NCBI GenBank assembly: GCA_050945915.1
Contig: JBMNTV010000001.1
Location: 52,213-116,212 of the forward strand
Source of the DNA: CALNBC01 sp050945915
GTDB taxonomy: Bacteria; Bacillota; Clostridia; Christensenellales; CALWSW01
Direction of reading: 5' to 3'
DNA length: 64,000 nt
The notes below the pieces were generated by a model. That model ran no database searches. It had not been told where the DNA came from and saw only the letters and a list, made by a program, of their open reading frames with translations. Shown in pieces: positions 25,212 to 32,402 of the stretch. A program made the translations under genes and the position numbers. Numbering within the stretch: position 1 is the stretch's first letter; every line of letters starts with the position of its first letter.

Positions 25212-25241
25212 ATTGTAGCACGATGAGCATGCCATTTTCAA
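25212..25241 (-). promoter_or_regulatory. Sigma-A promoter of the dhaM-GNAT pair
   Basis: On the minus strand, TTGAAA (25241-25236), 18 bases, TACAAT (25217-25212), 35 bases before the dhaM start. Confidence 0.75.
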
Positions 25242-25246
25242 CCAGC

Positions 25247-25280
25247 AAATAAAACCGCCCCGGATTTGCATTCGGGACGG
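25247..25280 (-). terminator. Terminator of the zinc-ribbon gene
   Basis: Leftward, CCGTCCCG pairs with CGGGGCGG and is followed by TTTTATTT, 33 bases after the stop codon. Confidence 0.75.
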
Positions 25281-25313
25281 TGGTCGTTTCTCCTATTCTT
25301 TTCCGAGGGGTGG

Positions 25314-25598
25314 TTACCTGCGGGCCTGGAAGCAGGCGCTGCAATAAACGGGCCTGTCATTCTTCGGCATGAAAGGAATACGGGTAGCTACGCCGCAAGC
25401 AGCGCAAACGGCATCAAACATCTCGCGCTCACCGCGTTCGGTGCGCTCGCCGCGGGCAGCCTTCTTTGCATCACGGCAGATCTTGCAGCGCTGAGGCTCG
25501 TTCTGGAAGCCCTTCTCTGCATAGAACTGCTGCTCTCCGGCGGTGAAAATGAATTCCACGCCGCAGTCACGGCATACGAGAACCTTGTCTTCGAACAT
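25314..25598 (-). CDS. Small double zinc-ribbon protein
   Basis: A 94-residue protein with two CxxC-CxxC ribbons: CRDCGVEF with CKICRDAKK in the first half and CAACGVAT with CSACFQARR in the second. The first half (FTAGEQQFYAEKGF, then PQRCKICR) is a widespread zinc-ribbon type in Firmicutes. Start 25598 (MFEDKVLVC) is preferred because AGGGGG precedes it; an ATG 13 codons upstream has no ribosome binding site. Function unknown; nucleic-acid binding is a reasonable guess. A long, apparently structured leader precedes it. Confidence 0.8.
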   Translation of the reverse strand: MFEDKVLVCRDCGVEFIFTAGEQQFYAEKGFQNEPQRCKICRDAKKAARGERTERGEREMFDAVCAACGVATRIPFMPKNDRPVYCSACFQARR

Positions 25599-25639
25599 TT
25601 GGAAATCCCCCTGGAAAATAAAATGGTGTGTTGCCATGA

Positions 25640-25960
25640 ATCGGCTGACCTGGTCTTTGACCCCACACTCGCCGACTGCAAGGTTCGCTACCGGGGGACT
25701 ACCCTTCCACTACTGCTTGTCTCAGAGAATATGCCGTTTTGGTAACCACTGATCTACGCAAGAAGTGCAAATAGACTGAAGTACACAAGACACGGATATC
25801 ACTGGTCGGACTTACACCTAAGCCGCACCATGATCACCGGGAGAATTCTGTCCCGGCTTACGTGGGTCGTTTCGCCTGCGACTGGCATCGACTTGCAACC
25901 ACAGACCCCATTCAGAGCAACAAATACAGTGTACAGCCAATTCTGCAAAAAAGCAACCAG
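25640..25960 (-). ncRNA. Candidate structured RNA or leader upstream of the zinc-ribbon gene
   Basis: About 320 bases without a coding frame but rich in nested complementarity. Leftward reading gives TAAGCCG pairing with CGGCTTA (about 25818-25861) enclosing CCGGGA/TCCCGG, a GTCG-GCC/GGC-CGAC hairpin (about 25868-25894), and a GTCGGC/GCCGAT hairpin enclosing GTCAAAGAC (about 25640-25678). A possible promoter on the same strand is TTGCTT (25956-25951), 17 bases, TACACT (25933-25928). I found none of the signature cores of RNase P, tmRNA, SRP RNA or the common riboswitches. It may be a 6S-like RNA or a regulatory leader; strand is inferred from the promoter and the downstream gene. Confidence 0.4.
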
Positions 25961-26112
25961 TTTTTGCAGGGAAAATTAGCTTTTTTACATATTATTTTGT
26001 TAATTAACTAAATTTCGTTCAATTCAGGCAACCCTCGAGGGTTTGCAGGCCAATCAAAGGTTGATGGACAACGGCGCCAAATTGACCTTTTTATTGGCTC
26101 TGCCCCGCGCAT
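25961..26112. other. AT-rich intergenic pocket with inverted repeats
   Basis: No gene is seen. The stretch 25975-26025 is strongly AT-rich against a GC-rich background. It is followed by a perfect 14-base palindrome AACCCTCGAGGGTT (26030-26043) and a long hairpin in which GCCAATCAAAGGT (26049-26061) pairs with ACCTTTTTATTGGC (26085-26098). Neither has a clear T run in the leftward direction, so the terminator for the deacetylase-like gene is uncertain. Confidence 0.45.
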
Positions 26113-26874
26113 TTAAGGCAGAATCTCCCCCACGGGGCAAGGCTTCAGGCCGCGCTCCACCAGTCCGTCGATGATCTCGGGCAACGCTTCTACCGTATCC
26201 TTGGTGGGGTGCATCAAGATGATGTCCCCGGCTTTGGGGTCGCGGAACACTCTTTTCAGGATGTTGCTCTTTCCATCGCGCCGCCAGTCGATGGTGTCCA
26301 CGCTCCAAAGGATGACCTTTTGGCCGGCATCGATGGCCGCGTTCACGCTTTCCTTGTCGCAATCGCCCGAAGGCGGGGAAAAAATCGTCGGGGTGATTCC
26401 CGTGATCTCCTTGATCAGATTTGCGGTGCGCGTAATCTCCTGCTTGACCCTGTCTGCCGAAATTTGGCTGTGATTGACGTGATAATAACCGTGGTTGCCA
26501 AGCTCGTGCCTCGCAAGAGCAATGGTTTTCAGTTCCTCCCTGTGGGTTTCCGCCCATTCGCCCAGGATCACGAAGGTGATCAGCACATTCTTCTCCTTCA
26601 GGATATCCAGCATTTCGGGAAGGAACTCCTCACCCCAGGCGACATTGCAGGTGATGGCGATCTTGCCCTGGGAGCTGTCCCCCGTCCTGTACGGCTCTGC
26701 CTGCCGGCTGGCAAACGCCTGCTGGGCCACCACTCCTCTGAGCAGAAGTGCGCCGCTGAACAGGACGAGCGCCAGCGCTAAAACAGTAAGGCGCAGCACC
26801 CCCATCCGTTGGCCCAGCTCGACGCCCGCTTCATTAGCCCTTTTGCCCAGCTTTTTGATTCTTTCAAAGGCCAT
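26113..26874 (-). CDS. Membrane-anchored NodB-fold polysaccharide deacetylase-like protein
   Basis: A 253-residue protein with one membrane helix near residues 25-50 and an extracytoplasmic NodB domain. The order of motifs is right, but the first one, normally TFDD or FDxxWG with a catalytic aspartate, reads TCNVAWGEE, so an asparagine stands where the base should be. The metal-binding region HELGNHGYYH is kept, the RxPP motif reads SPPSGD, and WSVDTIDW and LMHPT are present. It resembles the sporulation-associated PdaB group. Start 26874 follows AAGGAGGAG. Activity is doubtful; binding of glycan or another chemistry is possible. Confidence 0.8.
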   Translation of the reverse strand: MAFERIKKLGKRANEAGVELGQRMGVLRLTVLALALVLFSGALLLRGVVAQQAFASRQAEPYRTGDSSQGKIAITCNVAWGEEFLPEMLDILKEKNVLITFVILGEWAETHREELKTIALARHELGNHGYYHVNHSQISADRVKQEITRTANLIKEITGITPTIFSPPSGDCDKESVNAAIDAGQKVILWSVDTIDWRRDGKSNILKRVFRDPKAGDIILMHPTKDTVEALPEIIDGLVERGLKPCPVGEILP

Positions 26875-26951
26875 GTCCACGCTCTCCTCCTTTCTTGGTG
26901 CATTGGTATGCATGGATACATGGCCGTATGACCTGTTTTGTCCCCCGTCCC

Positions 26952-26979
26952 AAAAACAAAAAGCCGCCCGTCCGGGCGG
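26952..26979 (-). terminator. Terminator of the XRE regulator gene
   Basis: Leftward, CCGCCC pairs with GGGCGG around a four-base loop and is followed by CTTTTTGTTTTTG, 12 bases after the stop codon. Confidence 0.85.
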
Positions 26980-26990
26980 GGGGTGAAGCA

Positions 26991-27326
26991 TTACTTCAGA
27001 TTATATCTCGCCTTGATGAACTCCCGGGCGAACTCCAGCTCCCTCGTCGCTTCCTCCGGCCATTCGGCTTCACCGGAGGTGTTGCCGGCCGTCGCCCTGC
27101 GGATCAACTCGTCCGGCGCGACGCCCAACACTTCAGTCAGGGCAAACAGCTTGTTCACGGATATGCCGGATTCCGCCTTTTCGATGCGCGCCAGTGTTTT
27201 TGCAGAGATATTGACCAGCTTTGCAAGCTCATCGATCGTATAGCCAGACTGCTTCCTCAGCACCCGGAGCGCGTTGCCCAGCCTCTTGACCGAAGCGTTG
27301 ATAGCGGCCTTGCTTTCTTCATTCAT
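26991..27326 (-). CDS. XRE-family transcriptional regulator
   Basis: A 111-residue protein whose residues about 14-75 form a Cro/C1-type helix-turn-helix (GYTIDELAKLVNISAKTLAR with IEKAESGIS). The remaining tail is short and charged. It has its own promoter and terminator, so it is a single-gene unit. A pair of direct repeats between promoter and start suggests autoregulation. Targets may include the divergent cimA operon or the deacetylase-like gene; neither is shown. Confidence 0.85.
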   Translation of the reverse strand: MNEESKAAINASVKRLGNALRVLRKQSGYTIDELAKLVNISAKTLARIEKAESGISVNKLFALTEVLGVAPDELIRRATAGNTSGEAEWPEEATRELEFAREFIKARYNLK

Positions 27327-27346
27327 CGTGGCGACGTCCTTTCTTT

Positions 27347-27364
27347 ACTTATTAGCACTTATTA
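27347..27364. promoter_or_regulatory. Direct repeat, candidate XRE operator
   Basis: ACTTATTA occurs twice, at 27347-27354 and 27357-27364, offset by ten bases (one helical turn), between the -10 element and the start of the XRE gene. Confidence 0.45.
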
Positions 27365-27374
27365 TCGTGATTGG

Positions 27375-27403
27375 ATTATATCAGAATACCCATATTTTGT
27401 ACA
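27375..27403 (-). promoter_or_regulatory. Sigma-A promoter of the XRE gene
   Basis: On the minus strand, TGTACA (27403-27398), 17 bases, perfect TATAAT (27380-27375). Confidence 0.7.
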
Positions 27404-27568
27404 TCAAAATGTGCTTTTCTCGTCAAAAATGCACCATTTTTGCCCGCTTGCCCCTTCGCTGTGACCATTTGTACCTGCTGTGAGCCCAAAAACCATAAAA
27501 ACCGGTGGAAGCGGTTGCCCCTTTTACTGGTTTCGCCTCGCCGGCTTTTCTGGGGAATGCCCCTCTGC

Positions 27569-27597
27569 TTTACAAAAACCCCCCAGCACACTATAAT
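27569..27597 (+). promoter_or_regulatory. Sigma-A promoter of the cimA operon
   Basis: TTTACA (27569-27574), 17 bases, perfect TATAAT (27592-27597). Transcription would begin about 27604, leaving a leader of about 33 bases with no room for a riboswitch. The rest of the 27404-27568 stretch holds no gene I can see. Confidence 0.8.
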
Positions 27598-27636
27598 CTT
27601 TTTATCTTATTATTTTATTGCTTTTGGGAGGCCGCC

Positions 27637-29214
27637 TTGCACATCACCGTCTATGATGCCACGCTGCGCGAAGGCGCCCAAGGCCCGGGGGCTTCCTTCT
27701 CCCTGGAGGACCGGCTGCGCATGGTCGAATTGCTGGACGCATTGGGCGTTGATTACATCGAAGCAGGCCAGCCCACCGCCAGCAGGACGGACGTTGAGAC
27801 CTTCCGCCAGCTTGCCCAAAACCCGCCGAAAACCAGCAGGCTCGCCGCCTTCGGTTCCACAAGAAGGCCGGGGATTCCCGCCGAAAGGGACGAAGGCCTG
27901 AACGCCCTGTTGCTTGCCAACACCCCTTCGGTAACCATCTTCGGCAAATGCTGGGACCTTCATGTGGACGTCGTGCTCAGGACTTCCTTGGACGAAAACC
28001 TCGCCATGATCGAGGACAGCGTCCGCTTCCTAAAGGAAGCCGGGCGGGAAGTGATTTTCGATGCGGAACATTTTTTTGACGGCTGCCGCGACAATGAGGA
28101 ATATGCCTTTGCCGCCCTTTTCGCCGCGAAGAAAGGCGGGGCGGACTGGATCTGCCTGTGCGACACCAACGGCGGAACCCTGCCGGAGGATATTTCCCGC
28201 TTTACAGCAAAAGCGGTTGCCCAACTCGGCATTCCCGTCGGCATCCACTGCCATAATGACAGCGGCCTTGCCGTGGCAAACAGCATGGCGGCGGTGGTCG
28301 CCGGGGCGACGATGGTGCAGGTCACGCTGAACGGCTGGGGCGAGCGCTGCGGGAACGCCGATTTTTTCACCCTGATCCCCAACCTTCAGTTGAAGATGGG
28401 TTACCACTGCATCTGCCCGGAGGCGATGCCCTCCCTGTGCTCCTTTTCGCGGGATATTTACGAGATGATGAACCGCCCGCCGGACAAGCGCGCCCCCTAT
28501 GTGGGGAAAAACGCCTTCTCCCACAAGGCGGGCATGCACATTGACGCGGTGGAGAAAAACCCGCTGACATTTGAACACGTTCCGCCCGAGTCCGTGGGCG
28601 CCACCAGGCAGTTTTTGCTCAGCCGCATGTCTGGCAGAAGCGCGGTGTTCAACAAGATCCGGGAGATCGATTCGTCCATCACCAAGGATTCCGAAGCCGT
28701 GAAGGAGATCACCGAGCTTTTGAAGGAGATGGAGAGCGACGGGTATCTGTTCGAAGGGGCAGAAGCTTCCTTTGAGCTGATGGTGCGCAGAAAACTCGGC
28801 CTTTTTAAGCCCTTTTTCCATTTGGAGGAGTACAAGGTCGTGGGCACCTCCCCCGCCGACGAGGGCCATACCTGCACCGCCATGGTGCGGCTCAGCGTCA
28901 ACGGCGTGCAGGAAATCAACGCCGCGGACGGTTACGGCCCGGTGAATGCCCTGGACATCGCCGCAAGAAAGGCGCTGGAACGGTTTTATCCCGAGCTGAA
29001 GCAAATGCGGCTTTCGGACTTCAAGGTGCGCGTGCTCAGCTCCAAAAGCACCGCTTCCAAGGTGCGCGTACTCATCGAGTCGACGGACGGGGTAAATACC
29101 TGGACCACGGTGGGCGTAGATTACGACATTATGCAAGCCAGCAGCATCGCGCTGTTCGACTCTCTGGAGTACATGCTCATGAAGACCGACGCGTTTAAGG
29201 AGGTTGAACCATGA
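27637..29214 (+). CDS. cimA: (R)-citramalate synthase
   Basis: A 525-residue enzyme of the isopropylmalate/homocitrate synthase family. The barrel begins YDATLREGAQGPG and holds the metal-binding HCHNDSGLAVANS near residue 205; GKNAFSHKAGMH marks the linker, and a LeuA-type regulatory dimer domain fills the last 130 residues. Length and the ATLREGAQ start match the CimA type that condenses pyruvate and acetyl-CoA to citramalate for isoleucine. The start is TTG at 27637 with GGGAGG five bases ahead; an ATG 44 codons upstream would precede the promoter. It heads a six-gene rightward operon. Confidence 0.88.
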   Translation: MHITVYDATLREGAQGPGASFSLEDRLRMVELLDALGVDYIEAGQPTASRTDVETFRQLAQNPPKTSRLAAFGSTRRPGIPAERDEGLNALLLANTPSVTIFGKCWDLHVDVVLRTSLDENLAMIEDSVRFLKEAGREVIFDAEHFFDGCRDNEEYAFAALFAAKKGGADWICLCDTNGGTLPEDISRFTAKAVAQLGIPVGIHCHNDSGLAVANSMAAVVAGATMVQVTLNGWGERCGNADFFTLIPNLQLKMGYHCICPEAMPSLCSFSRDIYEMMNRPPDKRAPYVGKNAFSHKAGMHIDAVEKNPLTFEHVPPESVGATRQFLLSRMSGRSAVFNKIREIDSSITKDSEAVKEITELLKEMESDGYLFEGAEASFELMVRRKLGLFKPFFHLEEYKVVGTSPADEGHTCTAMVRLSVNGVQEINAADGYGPVNALDIAARKALERFYPELKQMRLSDFKVRVLSSKSTASKVRVLIESTDGVNTWTTVGVDYDIMQASSIALFDSLEYMLMKTDAFKEVEP

Positions 29215-29768
29215 CCGAAACAGGAAGAATCACATCCCAGGCAAAAGCCGCCCTCTGCGCCCTGCTGGACGTTGCAAACCTGAAAAAAGGGCAGATCGTC
29301 GTCCTCGGGTGCAGCACCAGCGAGGTGCGCGGCAGCAAGATCGGCTCCGATTCGTCCGAGGATATCGCCGCCGCCATCATGGAAGGCATCCTTCCCACGA
29401 TCAAGGAAAAAGGCCTGTTTCTTGCCGTTCAGTGTTGCGAACACCTGAACCGCGCCTTGGTCGTGGAACGGGAATGCGCTAAGCTTCACGGTCTGGACGA
29501 AGTCAACGTCCTCCCGTCCCTGCACGCAGGCGGCGCGATGGCAACCACCGCCACCAAAGCCTTTGACGATTACTGCATGGTGGAGCGCGTCGTTGCCCAT
29601 GCGGGGATCGACATCGGCGATACATTGATTGGCATGCACCTTCGGCCGGTGGCCGTGCCCGTCCGCTTTCCGGAGGGCAGAATCGGCGAGGCGAACGTCG
29701 TCATGGCCCGCACGCGGCCGAAGTACATCGGCGGACCCCGGGCGCAATATGACTCCGACAAGAGGTGA
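29211..29768 (+). CDS. YwlG family protein (DUF436, TIGR01440)
   Basis: A 185-residue cytoplasmic protein with the family landmarks LGCSTSEVRGSKIG near the N-terminus, QCCEHLNRALV in the middle and HLRPVAVPVR near the end. Its ATG overlaps the cimA stop (ATGA). YwlG proteins have no established function. Confidence 0.88.
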   Translation: MTETGRITSQAKAALCALLDVANLKKGQIVVLGCSTSEVRGSKIGSDSSEDIAAAIMEGILPTIKEKGLFLAVQCCEHLNRALVVERECAKLHGLDEVNVLPSLHAGGAMATTATKAFDDYCMVERVVAHAGIDIGDTLIGMHLRPVAVPVRFPEGRIGEANVVMARTRPKYIGGPRAQYDSDKR

Positions 29769-29770
29769 CC

Positions 29771-30475
29771 ATGAAAGCGACCTACCTGTATCACAGCGGC
29801 TTCGCCCTTTTTGGCGAAAGTGCGAATCTTCTCATCGATTATTTCGCCCATCCGGACTGCCCGGAGCTTCCCCGGGAGCTGTTTGGCAAAAAGCCGCTTT
29901 ATGTCCTGTCCAGTCACGGGCACCACGACCATTTTTCGCCGGAGATTTTGGATTTTCCCGAAAAATACGGCGCGAAGCTGATCCTTGCAAAGCATACCGC
30001 CCGTGCCGCAGGCAGGACAGACGTGCCTTTTACCGTCCTCGACGTGGGCGACCACTATGACGACAGGATCGTCAGAATCGAAGCGTACGGCTCCACCGAC
30101 GAGGGGATCTCCTTCTATATCGAGCTGGACGGCAAGCGCATCTTCCACGCCGGTGACCTGAACAACTGGCACTGGCAGGAGGAATCCACAAAGGAAGAGA
30201 TCCAGGAAGCCGCCGACCTGTATTACGGCGTCTTGCATGTCATCGCAAAGGAGCATCCAAAGATGGACGCGGTGTTTTTCCCCGTGGACCCTCGGATGGT
30301 CACAGACATCGGAAGGGGCGCAAAGGAATTCCTGGACGCCGTTTCCTGCAAGGTCTTTGTTCCCATGCATTTTTGGGGGAACTTTGCCGCCGCCAATGCC
30401 TTTGAGAAAGAGGCAACATCCCGCGGCGCGCGATTTGTTTCCCTGCACCATTGCGGAGAAACCATTGAACTATAA
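29771..30475 (+). CDS. MBL-fold metallohydrolase, UlaG-like
   Basis: A 234-residue metal-dependent hydrolase with SSHGHHDHFSPE near residue 52 as the dinuclear metal motif and HAGDLNNWHW near 128, typical of the UlaG-like branch. AGAGG five bases before the ATG at 29771 sets the start. Substrate unknown. It follows the YwlG-like gene by two bases. Confidence 0.85.
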   Translation: MKATYLYHSGFALFGESANLLIDYFAHPDCPELPRELFGKKPLYVLSSHGHHDHFSPEILDFPEKYGAKLILAKHTARAAGRTDVPFTVLDVGDHYDDRIVRIEAYGSTDEGISFYIELDGKRIFHAGDLNNWHWQEESTKEEIQEAADLYYGVLHVIAKEHPKMDAVFFPVDPRMVTDIGRGAKEFLDAVSCKVFVPMHFWGNFAAANAFEKEATSRGARFVSLHHCGETIEL

Positions 30476-30496
30476 CCAAACGAAGGAGGCGCAACC

Positions 30497-30868
30497 ATGC
30501 AGTTTCGAATGGCTCACAACAACATCAATGTGCTGGACCTTGAAAAATCCATCGCTTTCTATCAGGAAGCGCTGGGCCTAAGCGTCGTGAAGGACAAAAC
30601 CGCGTCGGACGGATCCTTCCGCATCGTGTTCCTGAGCGATGGCGTGTCCGACCACAAGCTGGAGCTGACCTGGCTGAGGGATAAGACCGAGCCCTACGAC
30701 CTCGGGGACAACGAATCCCATCTTGCCTTCGTGGTGGACGATTACGAAGCCGCCCACAAAAAACACAAGGAAATGGGCTGCATCTGCTACGAAAACACCA
30801 AGATGGGCCTGTACTTCATCAACGATCCCGACGATTACTGGATCGAAATACTGCCCGCCAACAGATAA
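30497..30868 (+). CDS. VOC-family protein, glyoxalase I-like
   Basis: A 123-residue vicinal-oxygen-chelate protein. The four metal ligands of glyoxalase I can be placed: His in AHNNINV, Glu in LELTW, His in ESHLAF and Glu in YWIEIL. The pattern INVLDLEKSIAFYQEALGL is standard. A lactoylglutathione-lyase-type detoxification of methylglyoxal is likely, though Clostridia often lack glutathione. AGGAGG is upstream. Confidence 0.9.
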   Translation: MQFRMAHNNINVLDLEKSIAFYQEALGLSVVKDKTASDGSFRIVFLSDGVSDHKLELTWLRDKTEPYDLGDNESHLAFVVDDYEAAHKKHKEMGCICYENTKMGLYFINDPDDYWIEILPANR

Positions 30869-30902
30869 CGGGCAATCAAGTTAAGGAGTAAATACCCGAA
30901 TA

Positions 30903-32372
30903 ATGTCCATTGTCTCTTTCGACGACTGGAAAAAGAAAAAACAGCGGGGATGCGCGTACAATGCCCGCGGGGGGCTGCGCGACGACGTGGCCGCCCGGGA
31001 GGAGGAGGGCTACGATCTTTGCGTGTTCCTTTCGGAAGAGCGCAACGCCCCGGACGCGGACCCCGCACGAATCGAGCAGCTTTTGCAGCAGTTGAAGGCC
31101 CTGACCGAAACCCTCCCCCGGGAGCATGCTTACCATTATTTCATGGCTTTTTTGGCCTTTTGGGAAGGTAACGAGCAGGAGTTTTTTAACCAGTTCGACC
31201 AGTACCTTGAGAGCGAAAAACGCCTGTACGGCAAGCTCGCAAACTGCGACTGGTGGATCGACTGCTTTGTCTGGGTCTTCACGCCGGCGTTTCCCGGGAT
31301 GTACGGGCGGGTTGCCGAGCTTTTCTTCAAATACTGGCCCCTTTGCTCGATGGGGTGGGTCTTTGAGGCTTTGGAGGTTTCCGAGTCCGCGGATGAAAAC
31401 CTGGAACAGGAGCTGGACCTTTTGATGCTGGCCCTGGCCGCCGACCCGAAGTGCTACCTCGCGCATTACCTGATCGCGACGATTTATTACGACCTTCGGC
31501 TCTGGCGCTCCGCCCTGCCCTATTTCGAAAAGGCGGCGGAAAGCAGCATGTATTCCCGGGACCCGGCCTTTTATTTCGATTACGCCTGGGCCGCGGACAA
31601 GGCGGGGAAATACGAGCTCGCCCTGAACCTGTACAATTCCTGCCTTCTTTTGGACGACAAGTATCCCTGCGCGGTCAACAACCTGGGCTGCGTCTATCTT
31701 CGCATGGGCAAGGCCGAGGAGGCTCTCTCCCAGTTTACCCGGGCGATCAAGCTGAACCAGGACGGCATGCTGCCCTATCGGAACACCGTTTCCGCCCTGG
31801 AAAAGCTGGGGAGGTATGACGAGGCCGTTCGTTTCATCAAAAAGCATGTGGCGGACGGCAGGCTGAACAACCGCTACGAACTCGAGCTGCCAAGGCTGAC
31901 CGCCCTCGCTTCCGGCAGGGCCGTCTATCAGCACTATGCATCCCCGGTGGAATCGGGGGGGAAGAAGGCCGAGCCCGCCTTTGACAAACACGTCATCGCG
32001 GACGAGTTGGAGCGCAGAGCCGAGCAGGAAGGCACCCTTTTTGGCAAATCGTGTTCGGTTTACGAGGACGAGAACGGCTACGGCCGGGAATACCACATTC
32101 CGGGCGCTGGGCGGATCGATTTGCTTCTTAAGTCCGACCGGGATTTCGTCGTCGTCGCCATCGCGCAAAAGAACGAGGACGAGCGGGGGTTACTCCGCCT
32201 GATCCGGCAGATGAGCGTGGTCAAGAAAACCCTTTGCAAGCGGTTTGAGCAGGTTTTCGGCGTGCTGGTCTGCACCAATCCCTCCCCCGCCCTTTTGGCT
32301 CTGAAAAAAGCCCTGCCCACGGAGAATGTCTCCATCTTCCAGCTGGGCTTCACCCTGAACGAAATCGAATGA
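30903..32372 (+). CDS. TPR protein with NucS-like C-terminal domain
   Basis: A 489-residue protein. Residues about 40-340 are helical with TPR-like repeats (clearest are about 190-330, for example YPCAVNNLGCVYLRMGKAEE). Residues about 375-489 resemble the nuclease domain of NucS/EndoMS (DUF91): GRIDLLLKSD followed by VVVAIAQK, then a helix and a strand FGVLVCTN. The metal-binding aspartate is present, but the usual ELK triad that follows is replaced by AIA or IAQ, so nuclease activity is doubtful. The ribosome binding site AAGGAG is about 14 bases from the ATG, longer than ideal. Confidence 0.7.
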   Translation: MSIVSFDDWKKKKQRGCAYNARGGLRDDVAAREEEGYDLCVFLSEERNAPDADPARIEQLLQQLKALTETLPREHAYHYFMAFLAFWEGNEQEFFNQFDQYLESEKRLYGKLANCDWWIDCFVWVFTPAFPGMYGRVAELFFKYWPLCSMGWVFEALEVSESADENLEQELDLLMLALAADPKCYLAHYLIATIYYDLRLWRSALPYFEKAAESSMYSRDPAFYFDYAWAADKAGKYELALNLYNSCLLLDDKYPCAVNNLGCVYLRMGKAEEALSQFTRAIKLNQDGMLPYRNTVSALEKLGRYDEAVRFIKKHVADGRLNNRYELELPRLTALASGRAVYQHYASPVESGGKKAEPAFDKHVIADELERRAEQEGTLFGKSCSVYEDENGYGREYHIPGAGRIDLLLKSDRDFVVVAIAQKNEDERGLLRLIRQMSVVKKTLCKRFEQVFGVLVCTNPSPALLALKKALPTENVSIFQLGFTLNEIE

Positions 32373-32402
32373 CCACTCTTACGACCGAGGAGAATCAAAA
32401 AC

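Noticed and set aside
25698..25735. TCTCTGAGA-like sequence resembling the end of E. coli 6S RNA
   Set aside because: The element is itself palindromic and its required partner strand at the other end of the RNA is not found; similarity is likely chance.
25640..25960. Identification of the structured gap as RNase P RNA, tmRNA, SRP RNA or a cyclic di-AMP riboswitch
   Set aside because: The signature cores (GAGGAAAGTCC, the tRNA-like end with a tag frame, GGAAGGAAGCAGC, and the ydaO core) are missing; only a general structured-RNA call is kept.
27505..27636. Longer cimA start at the upstream in-frame ATG
   Set aside because: It precedes the consensus promoter and adds 44 residues unlike any citramalate synthase; TTG at 27637 has GGGAGG at the right spacing.
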